Shown piece by piece: positions 1 through 10,237 of a stretch of 64,000 nucleotides of DNA (the stretch's first letter is position 1; each line of letters opens with the position of its first letter). The notes under the pieces are model-generated. The model ran no database searches and was not told the origin of the DNA. It was given only the letters and a program-made list of their open reading frames with translations. The stretch is from Azolla caroliniana (Eukaryota; Polypodiophyta): contig JBHGNT010000075.1 of the NCBI GenBank assembly GCA_043228905.1, forward strand, positions 53,463 through 117,462. The letters run 5' to 3'. The position numbers and the translations under genes were made by a program.

Positions 1-197
1 CCACGGGACGGGTTGGTTCTTCAACCTTTCTTTTTAGGGTTTGTATCTACCCACAGCCCATCCTTGAATACCAATTATCTCTTGCTTGCTTGAGAGAGGG
101 ATCAATACCCACATTAAGCATCATTTCTTTGCGGTAAATGCTGACTGAGATCTTTCCAATTTATATGAAAGTTAGCTGTTAGAAGGTTTGTACTCGT

Positions 198-1661
198 TCA
201 AGGTTTTGATATTGTTCCTCGCTTAAAATTTACCAATTTCTTGGCTGCACCTTTGTATCTTACCATATCACCATCCTCAATTTTAAATGCATAACATTTA
301 GGTGCTAAGAAATAACCCTCTATTACTTTTTTATATTCAAGCTTAAATTTACCCAACTCGAAGATACTAACTCCGGAGGCAACGGTTTGTCTAGTACTAC
401 AGAGTCTGTATCGGTATAGTAGGAACCCGGGAAATATAGGGATACATGTGTATTCGAGCATATGCTGTTATTGCTGCCGACATCTGTACAGCTGAGGAAG
501 AGCCGGCGTTCCGTGAGTCCATCCAATGAATCATCGATCTAAATGAATCGTCTTTACAATCCTCATTTCTCAGTTTCTGCTGCATTTGTGTTGTATAAGT
601 CAATATATAATGCGTATTATTTATAGCTTCAGCTATACCATATGGATATATTGACATTATCTTGTCAAGTCTTTCTTGATCACAGATCTCTGTTATATTC
701 ATTTCTGGTTTTATACCAAACCTTCCGTACAGAGAGTTCATTGTCAATTTGTGCAGAGATGACGTCACCATGTCGCCTCTCTTTTTTGCTTCCTGCCTCT
801 CTTTATATATCTCGCTTACAAATTCAATAAAAGTTTCTTTCCTTTCAAATAAATACCCATGCTTAACTTCTACTTTGTAACCCAATCTTATAGCATATTT
901 TAACTCTTCCGTAAAGTAGACGCCTGTAAACGTCCCTGTAGGAAATATGTTCCCTTGTAATGTAAGGATCTTTATAGGGTAGTAATGGTATTTTAATTGT
1001 ATCAGGGCATTCGCTTCCACAAAGCAGCCAAATAGATGCTCCATATCGCTGCCTGACAAGTCTCCATACAGGTTTTCCCCCTGGCATAGGCTTTGTCATT
1101 ACGTAAGGGTATAACGAGTTCACGTCATAATAATACATTTCCTTACCATACGGCTTGTATACATCAGTGTGGCCACCAACCCAACCTCGCTCGTCGAATA
1201 AATGATGCTTTGTTAGCATCAGGCCTGTATATTGGATATGCTTTTGGATAGTAGTGAGTACGATAGATCTTCATTGCCATCGACGACACTGTCAGACATT
1301 TCGTTATATCTATACTAAACCGATCCCAGCAAGCAAGCAGTATTTTTCTTATACTTTGCTTAAGCACTCCAGCTAATATCATTATATCCTGTTTTAGATA
1401 CTTTATTAATTCATATTGTTTATCTCTAATATTTAACTTGTTCGATTCTTTATGCGGAATTGAACCTTTACTACTCAGCTCTGGACGCATTGTCTCAGCT
1501 AGAGATTTCAACGAAGGTAATAGTTTTAGAGAGTCCCGTATATATAATAGCGGTGTTTTCAGTTTCTTTTTATCATATATAATAATTTGATCTATTTGAT
1601 GTTCTCTAATTCTAGTTTTTAATATTATATTAGGTTGGATAACTAAATATTTCAATAGCAA
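198..1661 (-). pseudogene. Family B DNA polymerase remnant, linear-plasmid type (copy 1)
   Basis: On the minus strand consecutive pieces of one polymerase appear in different frames: 1661-1164, 1219-863, 1059-397, 526-323 and 461-198. The conserved polymerase motifs are visible: DVNSLYP (motif A) in the second piece, NSLYG (motif B) in the third and TDTDS (motif C) in the fourth. This set is typical of protein-primed family B polymerases encoded by linear mitochondrial plasmids. Frame changes near 1170, 1050 and 400 cannot be repaired by base-substitution RNA editing, so I call it a pseudogene. The exonuclease domain expected upstream is at best degenerate. It is an integrated plasmid relic, duplicated with the surrounding direct repeat. 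Confidence 0.85.
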
Positions 1662-2675
1662 GATGCCGTCAAATCGAGACAGATTATGACAATATACCTG
1701 CTCAAAAAATGAATAAATTATTAAACGGGCGGGCGGTTGCTGAGCACGTTAGCTCTTCTCTCCTATTCAAATATTTAGTGCCGCTACTAACACAATTAGT
1801 CATATTGAGGGTTTTTAGGAAATGGAAGAGCGGGCGGCTAACGTTTCTTTTCTTTAACGCCCTTCCGTTCCGTTCACTACGCGAGCGGAGTGATAAGAGC
1901 CCGCTCGTGAGGCGAATAGCAAAAAGTGCTTCCATTTCTACCTTAGTTTCTGCACGAAAAGACACACAGCTTGCCTACGTTCACTCCAAGTATACTCCGT
2001 TTTCATTACAGAAACGTATTATGCTAAGATTTCCCATCAAAATCTGATTATACCCATGTTCTGGAAGTTTTTAGATTGTGTAAAACCATTTTAGTTCTAG
2101 GGGCACCCTCCAACTCACTTGAAAGTGTCAAATTAGCTACAGAGAATCCTCGTGGTTAAAAACGCATAAAGACGTGAAGTGGAGCTTTGACCAAAAAATT
2201 GTTTTAATTTAACAAATCTTTACTAAGCTAAGAGTCAGAGAGAAAAGCGTACGTCACTCACTTAGCATAGAGCGTTTTGTGAGGGCACATTATGTACAAA
2301 CTTTTGGAGAAACTCAGTATGATTATCTCCCCCTATTACCTAGTCGAAATATGAAGAAACTCTATTGAATTCCATTTCTCAATGGCCACAACTTTCTTGT
2401 CAAAGGAACTTCCGTAATTGAAAGAGAATTCTGAGACTCTTGCGCATCTTTGAGAGTTCAAAGTAATTATCATCACTTCAGCCAACACAGAAGGGGAGAC
2501 TTATTTCTCATGGAGCGGCTTTAAGAAAAGTGCAGGGAAGGCAAAGTGAAATATGATGACCAGGGCTATATTGAATTCTGCATATATTACTCCTACAATT
2601 GCACGCAACGTCTTTGGTTTGGAAAACAAATAGGTTGTACCAGGATGGGGGCTTAATGAATGGTTGGATAAGTGA

Positions 2676-2735
2676 AGGCACCGCACGTTACTATTGAATA
2701 AATGGTGAATAAATGGCTTCTGTAGTGTTTTTCTC
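2676..2735 (+). pseudogene. Short cob 3' fragment
   Basis: About 50 bases match cob around 8038-8095, beginning with the shared stretch ggcaccgcacgttactattg. The fragment has an internal 9-base duplication (aataaatgg-type) relative to the gene. A second copy sits at about 14974-15033 in the repeat. It is far too short to be functional and reads as a gene chimera fragment of the kind plant mitochondrial recombination leaves behind. Confidence 0.7.
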
Positions 2736-4986
2736 TTCAGGTAATGGAATGTATACGTCGGGGCGGGGTCCGCCCCCGCCCACGCCCAAGACGTAAGATG
2801 ATGATCCGCCTTGCCGATGGCCGTTCCGCTCCCGGTTAGTTATTGGCGAGAGGCAGTAACTAACCGAGCGAGAGATTATCAACAGGTTTCATTTCCGATC
2901 CGAAAATATTGTTTAAAACAGTAATTTCCTGAAGAGTATGAATAATAGAATAAGCAATATGATTCACATTTCAATACGGATAAGGGCTCCACCAAGAGAT
3001 TGTTTTTTTTTCCATCGCACTAAACTAAAAAGGAATCGTTGACGTTAGCCTTAGTTCCCCTTTGGCCTCTTCAGTGCCAGTCTTAGATTGAATTTGCTGC
3101 AAGAGCGATAGACCTGTAAATTCCCCAAAGACCTACAGTGAGCTGTGTATTCCTCCTAACAGAAGAGCTACCTTCTTGTAGTTCTTGTAGAAGGTATACC
3201 TTACCCAGATTGCAGTAGTTCTATCCCAGAAAAAGCCGGCACCTTCATTCATGGTGCTTGAAGAAACAGCAAGCAGGTTAATCCGTAAACGTTAGTCACA
3301 AGGGGTACAGGAGTGATGTCACGGGAATTGATGATAAGTATGCAGGTTCCAGCTAAGCTAACGTAGCAGTTGGTGGTCCTCGTATCGATAGATCTCGCCC
3401 TCTATTTCTATCTGTTGGTGGCTTCTTGGCTGTTCTCGCAGCTTCTCAACAGCTGGCGTGGGTTCTCTACAACCTGTTGTTTTTGTTGCTTCCTTGCAGT
3501 CCGTTCCTGTTGGTCGAATGGCTGCTTTAGTCTTGTTGTTCAAGAACGGCGGCTCTGCTGAGGAAATCAACGATCGGACTATTATTCCTCAAAGACCTTT
3601 CGCCAATTGATCCAGAATCGATTTGACAAACAAAATAGGCCAATCGTTGATTTGAGCATGTCTTAGATTGAACTTGTTGCAGGTTCGATAAGGGTAAGCG
3701 GATTCCCGGCGCGCGCGCGCGGCGGAAGAAACCTAGCGAAGACTTCCCTGGCTCTGTCATTCTGATTGGACTGTAGATGATTAAACCATATATTTGAATC
3801 TACCAAATTTCTTCTAGATCGTTCGTTTTAGATGGTATGATTGGCTACCGGGTTCCCTGCCAATGATGTTATAGATACGGAAGTTGCCCTCTTAATGAGT
3901 ATAGAAATCGTTTTCAGTGGGAAAATAGCGCTAACATTATATTCGGTCGTACCGCTGGTTCCCTGTTCTACAGGGGTTTCTCGGCTTTACAGTCTCTCTC
4001 GTGACCCTACTATGAAAAACACGCCGCAGATTAGCCATGAAAAAGACGACATGTGCTACAACAAATCATCCTTTCAGAATGACACAACTTTGGTTTGGCC
4101 AAATCCTGTCCTGCGGGACTAAAATCTGCAAAATAAAAAAGTAGTTTTCGCTCGTTATATTCGCTAGGCCCGCATTCTGCATAGTAACATTCGTTTCTTC
4201 CAAAACAAAGCATACGCTTTGGACGTATTTGCGGAACATTTAGGGTTTTCTTTTCTGATTTTTTTCAATCTAGCCTTTTGTTCAACAACTCTTTCTTTTT
4301 GGTTCACTAATCCGTCATCCTCCTCAAAGTCTAAATCATAGCGATCCTACGGATCAAGCTCTAGTACATCGTCATCAATTTCTGTACTTTGTGAAGTGTC
4401 TATAGCGGTGTCTACGTAGTAATCATACTCGTCATGGGAGGTTGAGCCGTAAATTGCTTATCTCACGCAGCATGAAAATGAAGGGTTTTCGATGAAGCGG
4501 TTCATGCGGTCGGGCGGGGGTTTCTGTATCTCGATGTCATTTAAAAAATCCAAGTGCGCACGCAGGCAGGCAGTTTAACCAACTTAGACTACAATCCACG
4601 ACACCGCTTTCTCCGGCCGGAATCTCCATCAACGCAATGATCAACATCCTCCATGCCCTTCGTGACAGCAAGCAACACTGACTCTTGACTCAGATTCTTT
4701 GTTTGCCGTGATCCCCTTTTTGCAAAATAAAATATACCCCCTTTCCCCCCAATAATTGAGATAGTCGTCGTTTTTGCTTCCAACACTATGGATGGTTAGA
4801 ATGTATACAGCCTGTAGCTGTTGTACTGCTCGTAGCCCTCGTTACGTTATTTTGTGCCGCTTCATCGTTGAGTCTTCTTGCCCAACCTTTTCGTTAGTAG
4901 TGTTTGCAGTAATGGGTGTAATCTCCCGCCAGGTCTCCGGTTTCACTTCCGCTGCTGTAATGACATGTGCCCATTCTTCCGCCCGC

Positions 4987-5027
<41 letters not shown>
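4987..5027. repeat. (AAGC)n tandem array
   Basis: About ten perfect tetranucleotide units. The same tetranucleotide (read as GCTT on the other strand) recurs at 17285-17325, 9778-9816, 20620-20655, 23250-23283, 29788-29821, 41704-41734, 42286-42321, 42840-42874, 43095-43127, 45098-45131 and 63751-63775, plus the inverted-repeat copies. Confidence 0.95.
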
Positions 5028-5748
5028 AAGGGGAACTCCAAAGAGGCAAAGAATTAGCAATGCCCACAGCCTCGGTAGCGTAGCAGGATCTTCCAGTGAG
5101 TGTTGAATAAGCAAAATATACGAGGCCATTGGACCTCATCAAACTCTTTTGCGACACCTTTTCGTTCGACTAAACAAATCAGCGAGACCGTGCTGCTGCT
5201 GCGTGGGACCTCAAACAGTTGCCTGATACTTCAGGCGTGTAAATAAGAAAATCCAAATAACAATTGTTACGTTTATAGCCTATAACTGGCTTGATCCGGC
5301 TTTCTTTCTTGGGCGAGGCCCGAAAGAAAAGAAAAGAAAAGAAAAGAAGCCGTTTAAAGTCTGACAGACTGTAAAAGAGTAAGTATTAGCCATGGTGATT
5401 CTATTTTGTTCTTCTTAATATATTAAAAGTTATTACTTCGGAAACGGTAGAGCCTCTAGCAAGCCGGTGGTGCAAGCGAATAAGGTGAATGGGACCCTAC
5501 TTTTCTATCGGGAGTATTTCGTTTTATGAAAAAACCTCATAAAGCCCGTATATGCCCGGGTTCATATATCAAAATAAACCCTAATCTTGGCTCGGAAAGT
5601 CGAAGCGGGAAGTGGCCGAATGAAAAAAGCGTTTGATTTCAGTAAATCCGCTTTCAAAAGAGAGATTCGAATCGTATCTCCTCCCTTAATGCCAAAGTAT
5701 ACTTCGTATTCAAGAAGGAAAAACGAAGTGCAATGAGTTTAATGGTGC

Positions 5749-6051
5749 TCGACCTTTCATGCGATTAGGAAATTCCACGGCAATGGTCCCGCGAATTCGA
5801 GAAGTTACCACCGGAATGGCCAGCCCAATTGCGAATTCCGCAACTGCCACCGTTAACACTAGTAAAGTGAGTGATTAACCCATCATATCATCCGAATAGA
5901 CAGAAAATACCGGAGAGTTCAAATTGACAGCCAATAACATTAACTCAATTAGCGTCGGCATAATAGTAATATTCCTTCTATTTGAGAGAATTCCCTGAAT
6001 ACCTGAAAGAGAGGAAATCATGGAAAATGTCAAATATTTGACCAGATCCGT
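5749..6051 (-). CDS. nad4L: NADH dehydrogenase subunit 4L (copy 1)
   Basis: Complex I membrane-arm subunit of the inner mitochondrial membrane. The minus strand from 6051 encodes a 100-residue protein that aligns end to end with plant Nad4L, including the [17 protein letters not shown] and [10 protein letters not shown] segments. The start codon is ACG (6051-6049), expected to be edited to AUG. One internal TAA (in the DDMMG-stop context) must be read as CAA by U-to-C editing. The stop is a genomic CGA (5751-5749), which C-to-U editing would convert to UGA exactly where Nad4L normally ends. Length matches the family. It has no intron. It was missed by ORF calling because start, stop and an internal codon all depend on editing. 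Confidence 0.9.
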
Positions 6052-6271
6052 AAGAAAAAGTCTTTCTTCGTTTCATAAAAATCGTAGTGAGATTGGTTCT
6101 TTATAATCATGGCTGTTTAAAAAGAAGTGAAAAGGGGCAAGTAATCCCATATACCAATATAGCGAAAAGTGACCGAAGCATGATGCAGGTTCGGTTGAAA
6201 GGAAGAACCCGCTAGCCCGCCCTGAACAAGGGCAAAGCATTCCGTAGGTATATAATCTAATGTGCACTTTC

Positions 6272-6345
6272 CGCATCCTACAGGACTTGAACCTGTGACC
6301 TTCAACTTAGAAGGTTGTTGCTCTATCCGACTGAGCTAAGGATGC
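6272..6345 (-). tRNA. trnR-UCU: tRNA-Arg (UCU), copy 1
   Basis: The minus strand folds as a tRNA. The acceptor is GCATCCT paired with AGGATGC, the D stem GCTC/GAGC, the anticodon loop CTTCTAA giving anticodon UCU, and the T loop ggttcaagtcc. It has the native mitochondrial type of trnR-UCU, not the plastid one. It lies upstream of nad4L on the same strand. Confidence 0.9.
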
Positions 6346-6499
6346 TGTGCATTACAAACACTTCTAGGCTTTTCAGTTAAGTCAGGTAAAACTTGCTTGC
6401 CTTTTCGCCGAAAAAGCAATAGAAAAAAGTTATGAATACAAGAAAGAAGAAACCGCAACCGCAGCCCTGGATGATTCTTCCTGAAGTAAGTTCTAAAGA

Positions 6500-6889
6500 A
6501 TGCCATTCTTTTCCGTAAAGACTTTTCTTCTCATTTTCGAATTTGCCCCTATTTCTTTCTACCTAGTCATCAGTTTGCTACCTTCCCTGATCCCAATTGG
6601 TGCTTTTTTCGCATTTGCTTTGAAAGGTTCGGCCTATCCGGATAAATTGTCAGCTCACGAACGCGGTTCTGACCTACTTGGTGATGTCAGAAGTCGTTTT
6701 GATACATGACCTTATTCGGTCTCCCCTTCATTTATTATCTTCGATTCGGAAGTGACCCTCTCGTTTCCCCGGGCAGTATCCTCGAACAAGATTGGTTGGT
6801 TTGGATTTCGGTCTATGATGGTGTTTGTACGGATTCCGACCATTGGATCTCTTCATGAATGGAAAAAGGGCGCTCTGGACTGGGAGTAA
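6500..6889 (+). CDS. nad3: NADH dehydrogenase subunit 3
   Basis: Complex I subunit. The frame from ATG 6500 to TAA 6887-6889 gives 129 residues. It aligns with plant Nad3 from EFAPI through KLSAHERGSD (family KLSAYECGFD), IIFDSEVT and the C-terminal EWKKGALDWE. One internal TGA (after SRFDT) must become CGA by U-to-C editing, and several codons (for example CGG where tryptophan is expected) need C-to-U editing. The family usually begins near EFAPI, so the ATG at 6500 adds about 12 residues; an internal edited start is possible. It sits 108 bases upstream of cob on the same strand, right at the end of direct repeat copy 1. Confidence 0.93.
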
Positions 6890-6997
6890 CCGACACTGAA
6901 GAGTCAGGCCCCATCAAGGCAGATGCATGATGAACGCTTTTCGGGGCCGCACGCAGAAGGAAAAACACAGAATGAACCGAATACTACTATTACTATC

Positions 6998-8209
6998 ATG
7001 GCCAGGTGACTTCCAATTCTTAAATAGCCTTTATTTTCTATACTTAACTAGCATTCGATAGATCATCTAATTCTGAGCAATATAAGTCATCGGTGGGGGT
7101 TTGGTTTGTTAGCCGGTCTTCGTCCAGTCATTTAGATCATTATCGGCGTCTTTTCAGCTATGTATTATACACCTCATGTCGATCTGGCTCTCAACAGCGT
7201 AGAACACATTATGAGAGATGTGAAGGGAGGCTGGTTGCTTTGTTACATGTATGCCAATGGGGCCAGTATGTTCTTCACTGCAGTTCATATCTATATTTTC
7301 TGCGGTCCGTATCATGGAAGCTATATCAGTCTCAGAGAATTCATTCGGTGTCTCGGAGTTGTCACCCTTCTATCAACGATCGTTACCGCTTTCACAGGCC
7401 ATGTACTCTTCCGGGGTTAAATGAGCTTTCGGGGAGCTATAGTAACTACCAGCTCAGCTAGTGTCGTATTTATAGTAGGAGATACCATAGTCACTCGGCT
7501 TTGGGGTGGTTTCTCCGTAGACAATGCCACCCTAAATCGTTTCTCCAGTCCTTATCACTCACTCCTTTTCGTAATTGCAGGCGCTAGTCCTATCTATCCG
7601 GCTGCGTTATATTAATACGGATTCAACAATCCATTGGGCATAAATTCTTCTGTGGATAAAATTGCTTTTCATCTCTATCTTTACGCCAAGGATTTGGTGG
7701 GTCGGGTAGCATTTGCCATTTTCTTCTCCATCCGGCTCTTCTATGCACCTAATGTCTTGGGATACTCCGACAATTATATGCCTGCGAATCCGATGTTCAC
7801 TCTGGCTTATATTGTATTAGAATGGTATCCCTTATCAATCTATGCTATTCCGTGAAGTATCCTCAACAAATTAGGAGGAGTGGCCGCTACAGGACCAGTT
7901 TTTGTGTCATCACTGGCCCCACTTTTCCTTAACACTTCCGCAGTACGGAGTTTAAGTTCTTGACTAATTTACTAAAGAATGTTTCGGTTGCCTTTGGCCG
8001 ATTGCTTACTTTTAGGTTGGATTGGATGTTAACCAGTGGAGGCACCGCACGTTACTATTGGATAAATGGCTTTTGTAGTGTTTTCCTCTTATTCTGCTAT
8101 CACGCCCATTCTTGGCCAAATAGAAGCCAGATTAATAATGAATGCCGACGATGCCACGATAGGTCGGCACTTCGCTATGCCAGTTTATTACCCCAGCCAG
8201 AACCGCTAA
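6998..8209 (+). CDS. cob: Apocytochrome b
   Basis: Central membrane subunit of complex III. A single uninterrupted frame from ATG 6998 to TAA 8207-8209 gives 403 residues and aligns along the whole length with plant cytochrome b. Recognisable blocks include YYTPHVDLALNSVEHIMRD, the GDTIVT-LWGGFSVDNATLNRF region (Qo side), YGFNNPLGINSSVDKI and GWIGC-PVEAP. Eleven in-frame stops lie at 7007, 7025, 7049, 7133, 7418, 7613, 7853, 7961, 7973, 8030 and 8063. Each falls where the family has Gln or Arg, so U-to-C editing must restore them. Conserved Trp, Leu and Phe positions appear as Arg, Pro or Ser codons needing C-to-U editing. There are no introns. The last 30 residues diverge from seed-plant proteins. 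Confidence 0.95.
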
Positions 8210-8539
8210 TATAAGAAAATAAATAAAGGCCGCAACGCTTATAGATAAACTGATTTTCTAATAAAAAAGAACAGGATTGAGCCTTCTAGTACTTGTTGTG
8301 AACTAACTTTTAGTACTTGTTGTGAAGGTGGTTTTAATGAGGAATAGAATAATATTATTGAAAACAATTTAGATAAAAAATGTTTAATGTTTTGGGATGT
8401 TACATTTTGGAATTGTTAATTGATAAAGAGTTAGTAAAACTTATGGAGAATCCAAACATGGATGAACAACCAGTTATTTGTTCTGCAGGAAGGAGGATTT
8501 TTTAAGAAAAAAAGACTCTATGTTCGATGTTTATACAAT

Positions 8540-8700
8540 ATTAGAAATCTCTTACCTGTCAAGTTGAACTTACCAATGGTTGTTCTGCTAGTACTTTGGG
8601 TTATAAAATAGAAAGAATAGAAAGAATGTGAAACAGTTACTTTGAGTGGTGGTTATTTGACCGAGCCTATTGATATTTACTATCGCTAAGAATGCGGTTG
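8540..8700 (+). pseudogene. Plasmid-type RNA polymerase-like fragment (divergent copy)
   Basis: The plus strand encodes a stretch containing KLNLPMVV, then (after two stops) SGGYLTEP and DIYYR. The LPMVV(KP) ... GGYL pattern resembles the single-subunit RNA polymerases of linear mitochondrial plasmids. A better preserved relative lies on the minus strand at about 27560-27720. Stops and frame changes interrupt this copy. The assignment rests on two short motifs only. Confidence 0.4.
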
Positions 8701-9090
8701 AGTAAGGCCCGCCCGAAAACGACATATAAAAAGCACTCTACCCAGCTGGAAGGTGCAGAGCAGGAAGATATATTGATGAGTGGGTCGAAGAAACAAAGAA
8801 AGGGTTATAAACAGCAGCAAAAAAGGCCTTCATCAAGTACACAATCAAATACACAATCAAAAGCAGCAGCTGGGAGATCACCTATTTCTTCCTGTCAGCT
8901 CACAATTGTTGCTTGCATCCAGGCCTGTCTGCAGACAATGAATCAAAGCAATCCTTCAACGCTTCTTCCGCCGGCCGCAGAGACCAAAGCAGTGCTGCTT
9001 TGTAAACTAAACCGTGATTCAATGTATCTTTTAGAGCCTGAAAGTTCGTTGAAACCAGACCTGCAGTCCGGCGGCAGGGTCTACGACTGA
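8692..9090 (+). CDS. Hypothetical charged protein
   Basis: A 132-residue open frame rich in Lys, Gln and Ser in its first half (for example KKQRKGYKQQQKRPSSS) with no recognised domain. It follows the RNA-polymerase-like fragment on the same strand. A shifted frame at about 8770-8800 would read YIDEWVEETKKG, which could be further polymerase debris, so this ORF may be a chance opening through a decayed gene. Confidence 0.25.
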   Translation: MRLSKARPKTTYKKHSTQLEGAEQEDILMSGSKKQRKGYKQQQKRPSSSTQSNTQSKAAAGRSPISSCQLTIVACIQACLQTMNQSNPSTLLPPAAETKAVLLCKLNRDSMYLLEPESSLKPDLQSGGRVYD

Positions 9091-9101
9091 CTTCAGGCAA
9101 C

Positions 9102-9356
9102 ATGAATTACGAAGCTTTTTTGTCAAGGAATAAGAAGAAATATAAAGTACTAAAAAGAATATCATCATTTTATGATGGAGTTTATAAGTATTTGATATAT
9201 AAGTCTTTAAATTTGTTTATCAAAAAGATTACATATGCTGACAGGATCGGTCGATCCAAAAAAATTATTAATAGATTTAAGATATCATTTGCTCTCAACT
9301 TGGACAACAGCTGTTTGTATGCATCTTTTAGGTTATATAATGGTAATTCTTTTTAG
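9102..9356 (+). CDS. Hypothetical protein, 84 residues
   Basis: ATG-to-TAG open frame, AT-rich, Lys/Tyr-rich, unlike the edited mitochondrial genes in composition. No motif was recognised. It belongs to the plasmid-like accessory block. It may be real plasmid coding sequence or a fragment. Confidence 0.3.
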   Translation: MNYEAFLSRNKKKYKVLKRISSFYDGVYKYLIYKSLNLFIKKITYADRIGRSKKIINRFKISFALNLDNSCLYASFRLYNGNSF

Positions 9357-9776
9357 ACCAGAAGGCAACAAACAAGTTTATAGCTGGTGACAGTAATCAA
9401 TTATTCTATCTATTGGGAATAAGTGGGATAACTAGTATGATTCTATCACTGGTGAGTGTAAAAAAGAATGGAACTATTACAAACAAAAAAGAAGTTATAT
9501 GCGAATGCGCAAGTCTTACTGTTAGGTGGTCTAACATGGTACCTTATAGGCGTGATAGATCTTCCATTAATAAAAGATCAAATAGATGTTATAGGTATGT
9601 TTTAGAATGTTTTATGTCTTCAGCCGGAGAAGATATAGAAGCATCTCGAGGTTGGTTCTGCGGTCAGCACGCAACCTTCTTCTTCCTCAGCAACCAACCG
9701 AAAATGGTGGGGCTAGTGTGCAGCCTAAGCATGTACCGGAAGAAGGCTCTAAAACTACGGCTGATAGTAGTTCAAG

Positions 9777-9816
<40 letters not shown>

Positions 9817-9932
9817 GCGAGAGAAGATTCTCGGCTGAGCGTGTAGTGAAGGACGACAGAGAGCTAAATTATTATTCTTCGGAATCAGTTAAAATATCAA
9901 CAGGTTCTGCTAGAGAAGGAGTAGAATCGCAG

Positions 9933-9998
9933 GCAGGTCTCGCTCGGAAAATGTTGCTTGCGCAGGTCTCGCTCGGGAAATGTTGCTTGCGCAGGTCT
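9933..9998. repeat. 29-base tandem duplication
   Basis: Two units starting gcaggtctcgctcgg at 9933 and 9962 differ at one base, followed by a partial third unit at 9991. The duplication is exactly head to tail. Confidence 0.9.
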
Positions 9999-10237
9999 TA
10001 GGAGAATCGGGTGACGCTACAAATAAAGAACCAATGTATAAAAATAAGTCTTTTTGGGGAGTGGTACTCACTACTATAAATATATGTGTAATAACCTATA
10101 TCTTTGGCGGTAGTAGTGGTGGAGGTAGCAGTGACAGTAGCCCGTCTGCTAGTAGCATAATAGGTGAATCCAATCCCTTCTTATATCTATATAATTGGCT
10201 GAGACCTCCACATAACAGACTTAATTTACCGCTTTAA
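9980..10237 (+). CDS. Hypothetical small membrane protein
   Basis: An 85-residue frame with one clear hydrophobic segment at about residues 27-43 (FWGVVLTTINICVITYI), followed by a Gly/Ser-rich linker. No family was recognised. The single membrane segment plus low-complexity tail would fit a small plasmid or phage membrane protein, but that is only a guess. The start lies just after a 29-base tandem duplication. Confidence 0.3.
   Translation: MLLAQVLGESGDATNKEPMYKNKSFWGVVLTTINICVITYIFGGSSGGGSSDSSPSASSIIGESNPFLYLYNWLRPPHNRLNLPL

Larger units (their letters stand above)
1662..5748. other. Repeat-borne stretch without recognised genes (copy 1)
   Basis: No mitochondrial gene was recognised on either strand. 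Visible structure: a 50-base cob-like fragment at about 2676-2735; a (GC)n run at about 3709-3721; two related motifs at about 3083 and 3660 that share a core beginning tcttagattgaa; an AAGC tandem array at 4987-5027; and a hairpin with AAAAG repeats at about 5280-5347. The same material is at 13960-18046 in copy 2. Short ORFs here (for example 3841-4122 plus) have no recognisable similarity. Confidence 0.6.
1..6453. repeat. Large direct repeat, copy 1 (left end cut by window)
   Basis: This stretch reappears at 12299-18751 with a constant offset of 12298. Every reading frame I compared translates identically in the two copies, so they look near-perfect. The right end is sharp: after position 6453 copy 1 continues into the nad3 leader, while copy 2 continues into inverted repeat 1. 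The left end cannot be placed because copy 1 begins at the first base of the window. Contents: polymerase remnant, nad4L, trnR-UCU and an AAGC tandem array at 4987-5027. Confidence 0.95.

Noticed and set aside
4842-5157. ORFs encoding [12 protein letters not shown] or ASKQASKQ tracts here and at every GCTT/AAGC array
   Set aside because: Pure translations of the tetranucleotide arrays in different frames; not transmembrane proteins.
7093-7461. 122-codon plus ORF overlapping cob
   Set aside because: Out-of-frame shadow of cob.
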